Below are positions 20,995 to 32,844 of a DNA stretch of 64,000 bases, piece by piece. The translations under genes were made by a program, and so were the position numbers. The stretch comes from Solenopsis invicta (lineage: Eukaryota; Arthropoda; Insecta; Hymenoptera; Formicidae): assembly GCF_016802725.1 (NCBI RefSeq), contig NC_052679.1, positions 10,884,138 to 10,948,137 on the forward strand. The letters run 5' to 3'. The notes under the pieces were generated by a model that saw only the letters and a list, made by a program, of their open reading frames with translations, was not told the origin of the DNA and made no database searches. Position 1 is the first letter of the stretch, and each line of letters starts with the position of its first letter.

Positions 20995-23900
20995 GGGGAT
21001 GCTAAAATTAAAGCTAAATCACAATATAAAAATATACAGTAAGAACCTAACATACGGCATCTTTGATCCTTTTTAGTCGACCTTCCAAATTTCGCCGTAT
21101 TTTTAGACTGCAAAATATACAAGTACATGCTGTATCAATAATATTAGAAACACACAAAAATGGTTTTTCAAAGTTGATAGTTCTCTCTCGTTCCCGCACG
21201 CGTACAAAATATACATCTGTTTAATTCACTTTGTCGTTCTTCTTTCAACTCCTTTCCACAAATATGTACACTTTGTAAACATGCATGAAAGAGAACTTAT
21301 GACTACGAAATTAGAACTCGTATATTATAAAAGTAGTCTAAACAACCGCCATTTTAGACTTAATACTGTTAATTTTTCCATGGTTAAAAAATGTATAAAC
21401 TAGTATTACTAAACACTCATTGGATGAGAGATCTATTAGGTCCATAATAGCAATTGAAGTCGGTATCGCTTAAATAAAAGGATTGCGCTACTCTTTAATA
21501 TAGAGCTCTATACAAAATAGAGTGTGTCCTTTTCTATGTGAACTCTATCTCCACTTCTCGAATGCTCAATCTAGATATATACTACATCCATACCACCATT
21601 AATAATTTTATATTTATATATTCTTTTCATGAATATTTTATGAATAACGCATGAAATTATAAAATATTAAAGCACCGTAAGACTTCGTAACCAAACGTGA
21701 TACATGAATTTATTTTATTAAGTTTGGTTATGTTTCTCTTTCTCTATTTTATAATCACAATAATGGCGATACTTAGATTCTTTATTTTGAACGGAATTGA
21801 TGTGTCCAAAGATACCGTTGTTTGAGATGCACAAGCAAATCTGTGCGGCTAAATCGAACCAAGAATTATTTCTATTGTATATCCTTATACTGTGGTCGAA
21901 CTTTCTTAATGTTGATAATATAATTTTCAAACAAAAATCTAGTGGCCACTGAAATGATAGGAATGCTTATTACAAAAATGCACACGACCGTACAATGATT
22001 TTGTTAGAGCATGATACGAAAGAGAGCGTCCTAAATGATATTTTTTTCTTTCCTTTCTCTTGGCCTTTGGATGTCTGTTTTTGTACGAAAATAATAGTAA
22101 AGTAATATCTTTATCCTTCTTCAAGCTGACTGTGCATGAATAATAAACAGTAGTGGGAACAGTCCCATGAGAAGTATATACATGCTAAATCTATGTACTT
22201 AAAAATACAACTGTACAATGATTTTGATCAGATTGTATTAAAAAGAGACAAAGGTACCACTTGGAACCCTCTAGAGACCCTATAATCAGAAATTGGCCAT
22301 CAGGAGGGCCACTTTGATTGGAGCTGGAGCAGAATTTTTCGTCAACTCCCGCTTAAATTCAAGCTGTAATTACTTTTTTCTTTTGAATATACGTAATATT
22401 TATCAATAAATATTATAAAAAATACTACAAATTTATTTTGTATATTAATTTAAATAATATATGTTGAAATAACTTTTATATTTAATGTTCTCTTAATTAT
22501 TAATACAATCTTTAATTTTATGATTTTGTTATAACAAATATGTTACTTAACCTCACAAAGATAAGAATTATTTGTAGGCGTTCAATCTTTACGTCCAACA
22601 TTTTTCGCCCATTTAACATGACGTTTCAAGTTTCTTAGGAACACTTTCATGATGTATCCTTTTGATGAGGAATTACTGCAAAATTCAGCTGAACATCCAC
22701 CATATTAAACTTCAATCACGCTGCACCGCTACGTAAAGGACACTTACACATACATATTACACTGAACATATCACATATACTCTGCCATTTGTGAAAGAGC
22801 GAGATAGTGAGATGTTCCTTTCTCACTCGCAGGAATTTGACGAAATCTGACTGATGGCCAGTCTCTTATTATAGGGTCTCTAGGACCCTCTTTGTCGGAT
22901 CGCCTATGCGCGTTTCTTGTAACGTTTTGTAATATATTTTAGTGCGAGTGGCACGTGATGCGCGCAAAGAGAAGGGTAAAAAAAATAGCGTTAATGACAG
23001 CCTAGTGCTCATTGTCCAGCACACTCATGAATCTGTTCTTGCTCTTCGATTTCAGCGTCATCTAATGCAAGATCTATCACACACTATTTGATACAATTAT
23101 TGTTCTGATTCATCTTTATTAAGCTAACCTTATACGTATAAAGCTAAATCAGTGAAAATTTTTTTTATTAAGTGTTTAATCGTAATTTCACACCGTCAAT
23201 GTTCGTTAGTGTTTTCTGAACAGCGTGAAAAAATCATTTTGTACGTACGAGCTACACAAGTTCTGTATTAACCGTAGAACATATTTTGTCCGGCGATTAC
23301 CGATTTCATACTGTAAGATCTAGGAGACCTTCCTCAACTTTGAAAAGCCATAACTTTAGTTCTAATCAATATTTTTCAACAATCTTTTTTAATGAAAGTT
23401 TAAAGTCTCAGAAATATAATTGCACAATATCGACATTGCCGAAAAATTTATTGCAAACTTATTAAGGAAAAACTTTTAAGCATAAATAAAAAATTTATTA
23501 AAAATCCATTTTTTTATAAATTATATATTTGTAACAAAAAACTTTTAAGAATATTACAACGTTTTAAATTTAAAAATTAATACTTTAAAACAAATTATGG
23601 CAGTCATTTTTTATAAACAGTACAATTATGTAACAAAGAGAAAATAATGCATTTTTATGACGAGCTCAAAATATCTAAAATAAAAAATTGATGTTTTATA
23701 ACATACTTTATTAATATATTTTATTCATCTTTGCTGTAAGAACAAATGGCATCTCAAACATTTATATTGTTTTTCGATCCATTATGTATTGACAAATTCA
23801 TATCTCTTTCTTATTTATATGCGAGTAACATACGCGAACGGATCTGTTCAGATGTCTTGTTCGGGAAAGTTTTGTATTATCCCCAAAAAATTATACAGAT

Positions 23901-24324
23901 ACATTATACGAGTCCCAATGGCCCTGACAAAATTTAACTTCCATTCCATTTGAATTCTAATTGAGCAATAAAGTTGGTCAACCATTAACGATCAAAAAGG
24001 AAGACTCCCCTCCCAATGACTAGAACCTTCTTTCATATCCCGTCTTCACACAGCAAGCAAATTTATAACTGTATAAACGGTAATAAAAATTTTATAAGCG
24101 ATTTACCAGATCTATAAATGTGTTCTAGGGTTAAGATAAAATTAATCTTAAGTAACAACTGTACAAATAAATTTTTAACTTTCTGTTCAATTTTCTTGTA
24201 AAATGTATCATTACGTTTTCTCTTTTACGTGTTTTTCAAGTCTGTAAATAGATTTAGTAATTCTTAAAGCTAATTCAAAGATTTGCACTAATTTAATGTC
24301 GGTAATTCGTACTTTAGTATCCCC
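20995..24324. mobile_element. Possible larger TTAA-flanked element (3.3 kb)
   Basis: GGGGATGCTAAA after TTAA at 20991-20994 pairs with the complement GGGGATACTAAA before TTAA at 24325-24328. The terminal match is only about 12 bp and no transposase is seen, so this is tentative. A hAT-like MITE lies inside. Confidence 0.35.
22272..22882. mobile_element. hAT-type MITE (611 bp)
   Basis: The inverted ends start TAGAGACCCTATAAT, fitting YARNG, with further matching to GGCCATCAG. Flanking 8-mers GAACCCTC (22264-22271) and GGACCCTC (22883-22890) differ at one base. There is no transposase. Confidence 0.7.
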
Positions 24325-24328
24325 TTAA

Positions 24329-24980
24329 ATATTAGATAATTGGCTTTCGTGTCCGTTGCAATCTCACTAAAAAAAAAGGGGAGGGGGGGCAAGTCTTTCA
24401 CTAGCAATTGTAATGATAAAAAACTTAAGCACTACAAATTTTTAAAATAGTACTTCTATTGGTTCTATTAAAAAAATATTTGTAATTTTCTACATGATAC
24501 ATAATTACAAATATGTTTATATTATTGTTAAAATTTCTTTTTAGAAAACTATACTTCTTCATTATTTCATGTAAACTTCATTTATAAGTAAAATATAAAA
24601 TATATAGTATGTCTCAAATTATCATACTTATTCTTAATTTTAAGCGTCAATTAAAAAAATTATAATTTATACATAATTATAATTTTTAATTTAACTTTAA
24701 TTAATAAAAAAACTAACTTGCTCAACCCTAATTTAAATACACCTATATATTTACTTTAAAATAAATTTATATTGTGTAAATAATATATTATTTTTCTCAT
24801 CAAAATCTTTTTTCATTATCTCTCTGTTAAAAATCAATTTATAATAGTTATATTAATTAAAAAAGTTGCGTTTCCCTGATTTGATGCAATTCTGGTAAAA
24901 TTTTGTCGATTCGAATTCGAAAAGAGATGGGATTCGATTCAATTCGGTGTAAAAAAAATCTTGATTTGCACATCTCTTAA
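24329..24980. other. AT-rich 3' flank of the TatD gene
   Basis: A short A8GGGGAGGGGGG tract is near 24369-24388; otherwise AT-rich and without genes. Confidence 0.5.
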
Positions 24981-24986
24981 TTTATT
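24981..24986 (-). terminator. Candidate poly(A) signal of the TatD gene
   Basis: AATAAA on the minus strand, about 85 bp past the TatD stop codon. Confidence 0.5.
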
Positions 24987-25070
24987 ATTTAAAAATCTAA
25001 TTCAATTGTTATATAGCACCTATTAGCACCCATCTTATGCACAACTCTTTGAGATCCAAGTAAATTATTA

Positions 25071-25985
25071 TCATTGATTCAAGCCAAACAATTTCAGAGC
25101 ATTAAAAGCAGTAGCCAGCGCGACTTGTTCTGGTGTGACTCGCATAAATGCCGCTACCATTTCCACGATCGCTGGCAAGGCACATGGCTCGTTACGTTGA
25201 AAAGTGCAGTAACGTTGAAGAAATGTCATAGATCGTTCGGTTAGAGCGTCCTTTACGTGTACGGGTAATTTGCTGGCTCTGGTGTTCGGATACATGAATG
25301 GTGCATCGGTTTCCACTAGAATCTTGTCTAACGGCGCTCGTCCGCCCTCCAGCAACTGTCTCACTCCACTGTCAGACTTATCTTTGCACAGGTAGCCTGT
25401 AATGCCCAAATAGAATCCCTGATCTAGATAGACTTGCGCCTCCTCCGCAGTGCCAATAAAGGAATGAATCAAGACGGACGGCAGACGGTTTTTGTATTGA
25501 CCAAGGATCTCCAGCACGTCCTTCTGCGCGCCCCTCTCGTGTATCACCAATGGCTTGTTCAATGTACAGGCCAGTTCTATCTGCTTGTGAAACACAGCGC
25601 GCTGCACTTCCGGCGTTGAAAAATCGCGGCTATAGTCCAAGCCACACTCCCCGATCGCCACGCACTCAGGATTGCCGGCTATGCTCTCCAATTCGCGCAG
25701 GGTATTGGGCTCCTCCCAGGATTTGGCATCGTGTGGATGCACACCGGCGGTCGAGTAGAGTGTCCCAGGATATATTCTGGTTAGCCTCAGCGCCTCCTTG
25801 CTAGAACGAATGCTGGTGCCAGTCACCATGATTTTTTGCACGCCGGCGTCCTTCGCTCTCTGTATCACACTATCTAGGTCCCGACTGTATTTCTTGTTCG
25901 TCAGATTGGCACCCACATCGACTATGATATAGTTCTCGTAACACTGGGTCATGGACGAAGGAACGGCTTTGTCCTCCTCGGCCAT
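25071..25985 (-). CDS. TatD: TatD-family 3'-5' exonuclease, 304 aa
   Basis: TatD proteins are metal-dependent amidohydrolase-fold nucleases; E. coli TatD trims single-stranded DNA and RNA from the 3' end. The metal-site motifs are present in order: DVGANLT (residues 23-29), GVHPHD (81-86), GECGLDY with Glu113, VIHERGA with His149, IHSFIG with His174, and VETDAPF with Asp227, then the RNEPC block near the C-terminus. GVHPHD and the FSTPE run at 122-126 look closer to bacterial-type TatD than to human TATDN1. The length, about 300 aa, includes an insert of some 20 residues before RNEPC. Start: first Met after a plausible splice acceptor (AG at 26013-26014), 27 bases upstream of the ATG. No signal peptide, so probably cytosolic or nuclear. 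The frame is intact in one exon and is the clearest intact host gene on this strand. Confidence 0.92.
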   Translation of the reverse strand: MAEEDKAVPSSMTQCYENYIIVDVGANLTNKKYSRDLDSVIQRAKDAGVQKIMVTGTSIRSSKEALRLTRIYPGTLYSTAGVHPHDAKSWEEPNTLRELESIAGNPECVAIGECGLDYSRDFSTPEVQRAVFHKQIELACTLNKPLVIHERGAQKDVLEILGQYKNRLPSVLIHSFIGTAEEAQVYLDQGFYLGITGYLCKDKSDSGVRQLLEGGRAPLDKILVETDAPFMYPNTRASKLPVHVKDALTERSMTFLQRYCTFQRNEPCALPAIVEMVAAFMRVTPEQVALATAFNALKLFGLNQ

Positions 25986-26012
25986 TCCTTTGGGCTTCCG
26001 CGAAACGGTGTG
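25986..26012 (-). other. 5' UTR part of the TatD coding exon, after a splice acceptor
   Basis: On the minus strand a pyrimidine-rich TTTCTCTGCTTTAG precedes base 26012, so the coding exon probably starts there and an upstream untranslated exon exists. The candidate exon at 39086-39370 has a donor on the same strand. Confidence 0.45.
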
Positions 26013-26014
26013 CT

Positions 26015-27382
26015 AAAGCAGAGAAAAATAATGGGTCTGTTTTTAGCTGAACTTTTTGCACGGTTCATCTTTCTTCCTTGTTTTCATGTTGGAGAAAAAA
26101 GAAAAAAACATGAGCTGTGTAGGTTAACCAAAAAGAACAGACTAAATGAAAAAAGTAGAATAGAATTTCAGCTTTTTTGCCAAGAAGATATTTGGTTTAC
26201 AGTATTTCTCACACATATCCATCCATATCTTAAACTTAAAAAGACATATAGGGTATCCCTAAATTCGCGGATCAAAAGTACTATAACAAGAAAAGTTAAG
26301 TAATAGTTATTTGTAAACTGTTATTTCGAATAATAGAGAAGCAAGTGGTATCACACAATTACATTTTAAATAATTTTAATAATCAATATTTAAATTAAAA
26401 ACTTAGCAATTATATTCATCAAACTGTTCAATTCTAGACTCAAAATTATGATAGTTACTTATTATAGTAAATATTATTTGCAAAACTATAATGATACTGC
26501 ATAATAGATTGAAGAGAAATACAATGATAATACAGCTCATCACAAGAATAAATTTAAAATAGTTGGTTTTAATTTATAAAAAAAACACAGTGTTTTACTA
26601 TAAAATTATTCAAAATAAAAAAATTTGTAGAATATGTATAAATGTATATACATATGTACACATAAGCCTTCCGCATATAGACTGTGGTATAGAAATTCTA
26701 TAATACATATAATATAAACTATAGATTAGCAAGAAAATTATAATCAATTTATCAAATAACTTTGAAAAAAAACAGTATTAAAACATGAGTATACATAAAG
26801 GCCCACCATGTTTAGCTTTGTATAACTCGAAATATGTACAGGCAAATAAAAAGCTAAATAACAAAAAAAAACACTTGAGTGTACATATATTGCATGACAA
26901 TATTTAAGTTTAAAAAGAATGGGAAAGTATATGTAAATATTAAAATGTACTTTGAAAAAGTTTCTAAATGCTCCTAAGTACAAGTGTCTTATAAATGTAG
27001 GCTATTGATATATTAGCGTCACTACACAACAGCAGGCTATTACTAAATAAATCATTCCATAATTACTAAAATTTTTATTAAATGAAGATAATATAAACAT
27101 AGTACTTATAAGTATATAGATATGGCTCATAATACCACCTACTCCTCTATACTTGCACCTAAAATTTTATTATCCCTCTATTGCCTCTGTCCCTTTTCCT
27201 ATTAATCCTGCAATAGCTCACATAGATCATTCATGCTATTTCTAACGATTAGATTTTATCCCTCATACTTATGAGCCTGGCCCTCTGTGCTTTTGCTTCC
27301 TAAAATTTTTTTAAGATGGAAGACATGAGAAAACAATAGCGATACAAGATTTTTATACACTACACAACAAAGAATAGGCAAT
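26015..27382. other. AT-rich segment upstream of TatD, no gene
   Basis: No recognisable protein or repeat. A pyrimidine-rich stretch (about 27130-27300) stands out from the AT-rich surroundings. It is possibly the start of a long TatD 5' intron. Confidence 0.45.
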
Positions 27383-28605
27383 ACTTTAAAACGCTCAAAA
27401 TTACACAATATTCAGATCGTTGTAATTCTGTGAAAAATTATCGTAGAAAAAAAACTAAAAAAGCATTTTGAAGCTTGAAATCTTTAGTTTCGAGAATAAT
27501 AATTCATCAAACGATTTATAGATTGTTCACGAAGTTATGCGGATTCAAATAAGAATGCGTTAGACTCAAAATTTTTTACAAACTTTGCAAAGCTCCACGC
27601 CGTAAAATAAAAATTACAAGCAAATGCAATTTACAGCATTCAAAAGCGAAATTCTTTATCTTTAATTTGTTGCGTACTTGTTGAACGTTGTACAACTTTT
27701 TTTCACTGAGTTATTCAACACTGAAGCAAAAATGGCCTCTTTTGTTCAATGTTGAATAACTCGGTGAATAAAAATCGTATTATGTTCAACAAGTACGCAA
27801 ATTAAAGATAAAGTTTTACACTTTCGAACGCTGTAAACTGCATTTGTGTGCGATTTATAATTCACGTCGAATAAACTCGCAAAGTTCATAATAAAAATTG
27901 TCGCGTCTTTATTTGTATCCGTATAGATTTTTAAGAGATCAATTTATGTTTTCAAAATCAATATAAAAAGTTTGTAGAAACATTAAGCTGTAAAATGCAT
28001 TTTGAAAAATTTTATTATGATTTATCATTTTTGTCAATGTTACACAATCTTTTGGAGAGTAACTCTAGATAATCTTTTAATTTTGCGATTAAATGCTCAC
28101 TTAATTTTTGTTGAAATCAATATTTCAACTTTGTGAAAAAAAATTATAAAATAATCTTTTTGGGCTTATTTTAAAGGGCGAAACCTTTTGATTATTTAAG
28201 TTAATTTTTCTCAAAGTTTCTTTTACATTATAAAATAAAGTAAAAAATTCAAGAAAGATTTAAAACAATAAAAATTTTGCACATTTAAATAAATCTACGA
28301 AGTTTCAAATTTTTGCCTTTCAAATTAACATGAAGTTGAAAATTAAAAAAAACCCTTTAAAATAATTTAAGTAAAAAATAATCCATGATATTTTTGATGT
28401 TCTATTGCATTATGAAAAATTTTTCATGCATTAGCAAAATTTTTGATTTTTTTAAATCTTTCTTGAATTTCCTACTTCATTTCTTAATGTAAAAGAATCT
28501 TTAAGAAAAATCAACTTAAATAATCGAAAAAAATCAACTTAGATAATTGAAGCAAAAAAAGTCATTTTTGCTTCAGTGTTGAATAACTCACAAGAAAAAC
28601 GACAG

Positions 28606-29650
28606 AGATGTCCTCTTCCGATATTGACAAGCCTTTAATATGTTGTAGTACAGATAAAAATAAGAGATACGTATTTTTTTTATACGCACCCGTTTTCACT
28701 TTTAGGGGGTAAAATACCCCTTGGAAACAAATCAGTTTTTTTGTAAAGCGTATATTGTCGAAACTTATAAGGGATAGAGAAAAATGTTGAAATAAAAAGT
28801 TAAATAATTTGAAGAGTACTTTATAACAAAGTTAAGAAAAAATTAAAAAAAATTTTTTTTATACTTTCCCCTCATCACTTACCTATTTTTTTTCAAAATA
28901 TTTATTTCTTTTTATAAGCAAAATAAAGCTTATTTTATTACGCATTTAACGGTATATGACAAAGTTATGTTGCGACATTTCCATTTTCTAAAAATAATTA
29001 AAAACCACTCTATAACGCATGGTACGTGCATCCGTCCGTGTACTGTGGAAGTGTCCCCTTTTGACGAGCCTTTGATACGTTGTAGTACAGATAAAAATAA
29101 GAGACAAGTATTTTTTATACGTACTTGCTTTTACTTTTAGGGGATAAAACACCCCTTGAAAGAAAATTTTTCTTTTGAAGCGTATATCGTTGAAACTATG
29201 AGAGATAGAGAAATATGTTCTAATTAAAAGTTGAATGGCTTCAAGAGTACTTTATAATAGGCCTAGTTTACACCGAGCACTTGACACACGTACTAACTAG
29301 TAATTTTCTGTTAATTATCTCAATTTCAGCAATGAATTTAAAGAATAGTATACTAAGCTGGTACAATATGAATTGAGATAATTAAATATATGTATCATGT
29401 ATACACGCATCGTCGAAAGTAAGATAATTTAATAGAAAGTTACGAGTTAGTACGCGTGTCAAGTGCTCGGTGTAAACTAGGACCTAGTGATAAAGGAAAA
29501 TATTTAAAATATTTTTTTTATATTTTTCCACCACCACTTATCTTGTTTTTTTTTTATTTTTATTTCTCTTCATAAGCATAATAAAGTTTATTTTATTACG
29601 AATTCAACGATGTATAATAAAGTTATGTTTCGACATTCCTATTACTTATT
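28606..29650 (+). repeat. Diverged tandem duplication, about 430 bp unit
   Basis: TTGTAGTACAGATAAAAATA occurs near 28643 and again near 29076. The two stretches stay alignable to about 29030 and 29650. The second is lengthened by a MITE at 29261-29484. Confidence 0.75.
29261..29484. mobile_element. GCCTAGTTTACACCGAG MITE, copy A (224 bp)
   Basis: The inverted ends TAGTTTACACCGAGCACTTG match the other end, with TAG at 29258-29260 and 29485-29487. The unoccupied site is preserved in the sister unit of the tandem duplication near 28820, which supports the borders. Copy B is at 47565-47795 and a terminal fragment is at 6736-6752. Confidence 0.75.
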
Positions 29651-29699
29651 AATGTATGCGGAACTTGCTGATTGTTTTGTCTATATACATTGTTGATAT

Positions 29700-29861
29700 T
29701 GTTACAACCGCGACGCGCACTCACTCATATCACTCACGGCGCACTCTCTTATTCGCTATTGCTTCAATAACACTCTCTTTTGGGTTCTAAAGAGAACAGT
29801 TTTATTTAATACAGAGAGACGCAAACTCGCGTCCGTACATCAAGCTTGACTCATGTCAACA
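29700..29861 (-). mobile_element. Possible short Copia-like solo LTR (162 bp)
   Basis: On the minus strand it starts TGTTGACATGAG and ends GGTTGTAACA (TG...CA) and contains AATAAA. No clear target duplication was found, so this is tentative. Confidence 0.35.
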
Positions 29862-30299
29862 ACATCATGACATTCCGTCGTCAACAAACGACAGTCAAAA
29901 CTGGAGGAGGATACCTCTGTTGCTTTCCTTGTCAGTAAAACAAAGTCGTATAACGCTCAACAAGTACGCAAATTAAAGGTAAAGAGTCACGCTTTCGAAT
30001 GCTGTAAACCACATTTGCGTGAAATTTTTATTTCACGCTATGGAGCTTTGCAAAATTCGTAAAAAATTCTGAGTTTGACACATCCCCATTTGAATCTGCG
30101 CATCTTCTTAAACAATCTGTAAATTGTTTGAAGAGTTGTCAATCTCAAAACTAAAGATTTCAAGCTCCAAAATGATTTTTTAGTTTTCTTTCTACAATAA
30201 TTTTTCACAGATTTACAGCGATCTAAATAATGTGTAATTTTGAATATTTTAAAAGTGTTCTCTATTTTTTATTGATCTGAAGCAAATTACTAAAAAATA

Positions 30300-30745
30300 C
30301 TTCGTTATTCCCTATATCCGGAATAGAGGCCCAACATGGGTTGAGGGCATCGTTATGTCGGTTAAGAAGTCGGATGCGATCATATGATGCTATCTCAAGC
30401 TAGTATCAGTCAGCCTCTCCAGCTAAATTCCTACTCTCACCTCCTAGAAGTGCGAAGACGGGTACCCCCTGATAATTTGAGCAACTTGGTGGAAGGTTAG
30501 GGTTTTAACTCCAGCGGGAAACCGAGTCAGAGCATACAAAAGATGGAGCAAACAAGCTTGCTAGGTGCTTTAACATGGCAGCCCCATGACCAAACTTTGG
30601 ATACTATGGACTAATAACCCGTATGTCCGAGATCTAATCTGAAACTTCTACGAATTGCCGGACTGTCCATGCGTTGACGACCTTTGCTATAAAAACTCGG
30701 ACTAGATTTGGATGCTGGAATGTGCGTACGATGTTCGCACGCAAG
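30300..30745 (+). pseudogene. LINE 5' fragment with the start of an endonuclease
   Basis: A GC-richer stretch ends in a frame reading RFGCWNVRTMFA near 30703. That is the usual opening of the APE-type endonuclease domain in LINE polyproteins often annotated as craniofacial-development-protein-2-like. The frame breaks right after it. More of the same domain reappears at 34085, so the two may be halves of one element separated by about 3.3 kb. A short 3'-end-like piece (frame with LHWLGKQLPGRL) lies at about 30800-30890. Confidence 0.5.
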
Positions 30746-31129
30746 ATAAATAAATACACTTATTAAAAAAAAAAAACCTGGATCTTACAATTGTGAAGCA
30801 AACATCTAACGCACGAAGTCGACTGCACTGGTTGGGAAAACAGTTACCGGGAAGGCTCATATGGCGCACCGCGCTATGGTCAATTTTCACAAATTTATTA
30901 TTTCGAAACTAAGGCCTATTCGACCAAACGCCAGGAGACGTAAACTTTTTTTTCGTCTCCAGAATAACTAAAAAAATTGGGATCGAAATCCCAGGGTGAC
31001 TCACTTGATCCTTCCCTTGTGAGTTCATCAAAAAGTCTAAGGCCTGGCTCGATAAGGAATTCATCATTCCAGATTCACTTCTTTCTTTCTCTACAAATAA
31101 AACTAATACTGAGAGGCCTATTGTTTCTA

Positions 31130-32844
31130 AAAAAAAGTGGACGTCCGCATATTTCCTTCCATGATGCAAGCGAAAGAACAAAAAAACACAAATGTTCGGA
31201 ATTATTATCGTCTCATTGTTTAGAAGAAATTACTTCAACAACAGCTATGGGTTTGCGTATTGCGGGCAAGAGGAAGGTGGCTAACTTTGTTTCAGATATT
31301 GTGTCTTCTGGATCCATTCCAAAACAACCTAAAAAAAGTCAATATTCAGACAATCAAGCATTATCAATGACAATAAAAGGAAAATTTACGACATCACAGT
31401 ATAATTTGATTCGTTTACAGATTAAAGAAATGGGATATATTCCAGCTATAAATGTGTAATCGAAGCAAAAAAACGCTGTTATCCTGACACATTTGAAATT
31501 ACGGGTGATCGTGCAGAAGTTTCTTTGCAATCTCTTCTAAACCATACTGATTCTCGTTTAATTCAAACATGTAATCCAGTTTTAATTTCATCGGATACAT
31601 CTCAAACTTATCGTAAAGTAGGGCTTTGATGGCTCATCTGGACAGTCACAATACAAGCAAAACGCGTCTACTGCTTCAAAAATTTCAGATGAGAATTTTT
31701 TTGCGACTTTGCTCGCCATTGCAGCTTAGATCTCAAAATGAAAACACGTTCGTACTGTAGATTAATTCTCGTCCTTCGGTAAGATGTTATCGACCGTTGC
31801 GTTTTCAATTTTTAAAAGAAACTACGGCTGTTATCAAATCTGAAGAAAAATACGTCACTTCACAGATAAATCAATTAATTCCACTAAAATTGACAGAGCC
31901 CTCCGAAATCACAATCCATTTTAACTTGGTATTAACTATGGCCGACGGAAAAGTATGGAACGCATTGACAGATACTTCTAGTATAACATGCTACATTTGC
32001 AAGGCAAAACCGACTGAGCTCAAAAAGTTTGACACATCTACTCATCGTATCAATGAATCTGCGCTTTCGTTTGGAATTTCTCCTCTTCATTGTTAAATCA
32101 GATGCTTCGAGTTCCTGCTTCATCTTTCATATAGAATAATTGTAAAAAAATGGCGTATCGTGGGTAAACTTAAAGAATTCCAAAAACAAAAACAATACAT
32201 TCAAGAACAGCTTCATCAGCGACTGGGATTTATTGTAGATGTCCCGAAGCAAGGATATGGAAACACAAACAACGGCAATAGTGCCCGTAGATTCTTTGAA
32301 AAGCCAGCATTAGTGAGTGAAATAATTGGAGTTGATAAAAATCTTATCTATCGATTATCAATATTATTAAAAGCAATTTCTTTAGGATTGAAAATCAACT
32401 CGACGAAATTCGGCAAATATTGCCAAGAAACTGCTGAATTGTATAGAAAACTTTATTGGTATCCAATGCCTCCTACAATCCATAAATTGCTTGACTATGG
32501 TAAAATTATTGTATCAACCGCTATTCTCCCTCTAGGACTTCTTTCTGAAGAAGCTCAAGAGGCGAGAAATAAAGATTGTTGGTATTTCCGAGAACATAAC
32601 ACACAAAAATGCTCCAGACTTGCAACGAATGAAGACTTATTTAAAAGGTTACTGGTTCCATCGAATCTTTATATTAAGTCTCTAAAAAAAAAGACGACTT
32701 TCTTCTAAAAAATATAAGCCACTTTCCAAAGATATCTTAAATCTCTTGAAACCGGATGTTTTTAACCAGGAAGAACCTTATTATACTGAAAGCGGCATCA
32801 ACAGCGGTAATAAAAGCGATAACATCAGGGATAATGAAATTTAA
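31130..32844 (+). pseudogene. Transib transposase remnant (RAG1-related)
   Basis: Transib transposases are the DNA transposon family from which the vertebrate RAG1 recombinase core derives. Recognisable blocks in order: GRP plus SERTKKHK near 31136-31180; a CYICKAKP cysteine pair at 31989-32000; FGISPLH near 32075; a GNTNNGNSARRFF block at about 32257-32298; and the C-terminal SEEAQEARNK near 32545-32575, which aligns with the RAG1 region carrying the catalytic Glu. The tail ends at TAA 32842-32844. Many stops and shifts break it (for example after 31459, at 32094 and in the A run near 32690). Family assignment is from motif memory and is fairly firm. It is not functional. Confidence 0.72.

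Larger units (their letters stand above)
27383..30258. repeat. Diverged inverted-repeat block with several internal copies
   Basis: The arm at 27383-27695 reappears inverted at about 29947-30258 (for example TTGCGTACTTGTTGA versus TCAACAAGTACGCAA). A second inverted part follows immediately at about 27780-28020, so 27672-27800 folds as a hairpin. Further inverted pairs lie at about 28180-28270 and 28440-28550. The arms have diverged visibly, so the structure is old. No gene is present. Confidence 0.6.

Noticed and set aside
30909..31181. 90-codon minus-strand frame and the start of the 160-codon plus-strand frame
   Set aside because: The minus frame overlaps the Transib N-terminal region antisense. 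The first part of the plus frame before 31130 has no family similarity.
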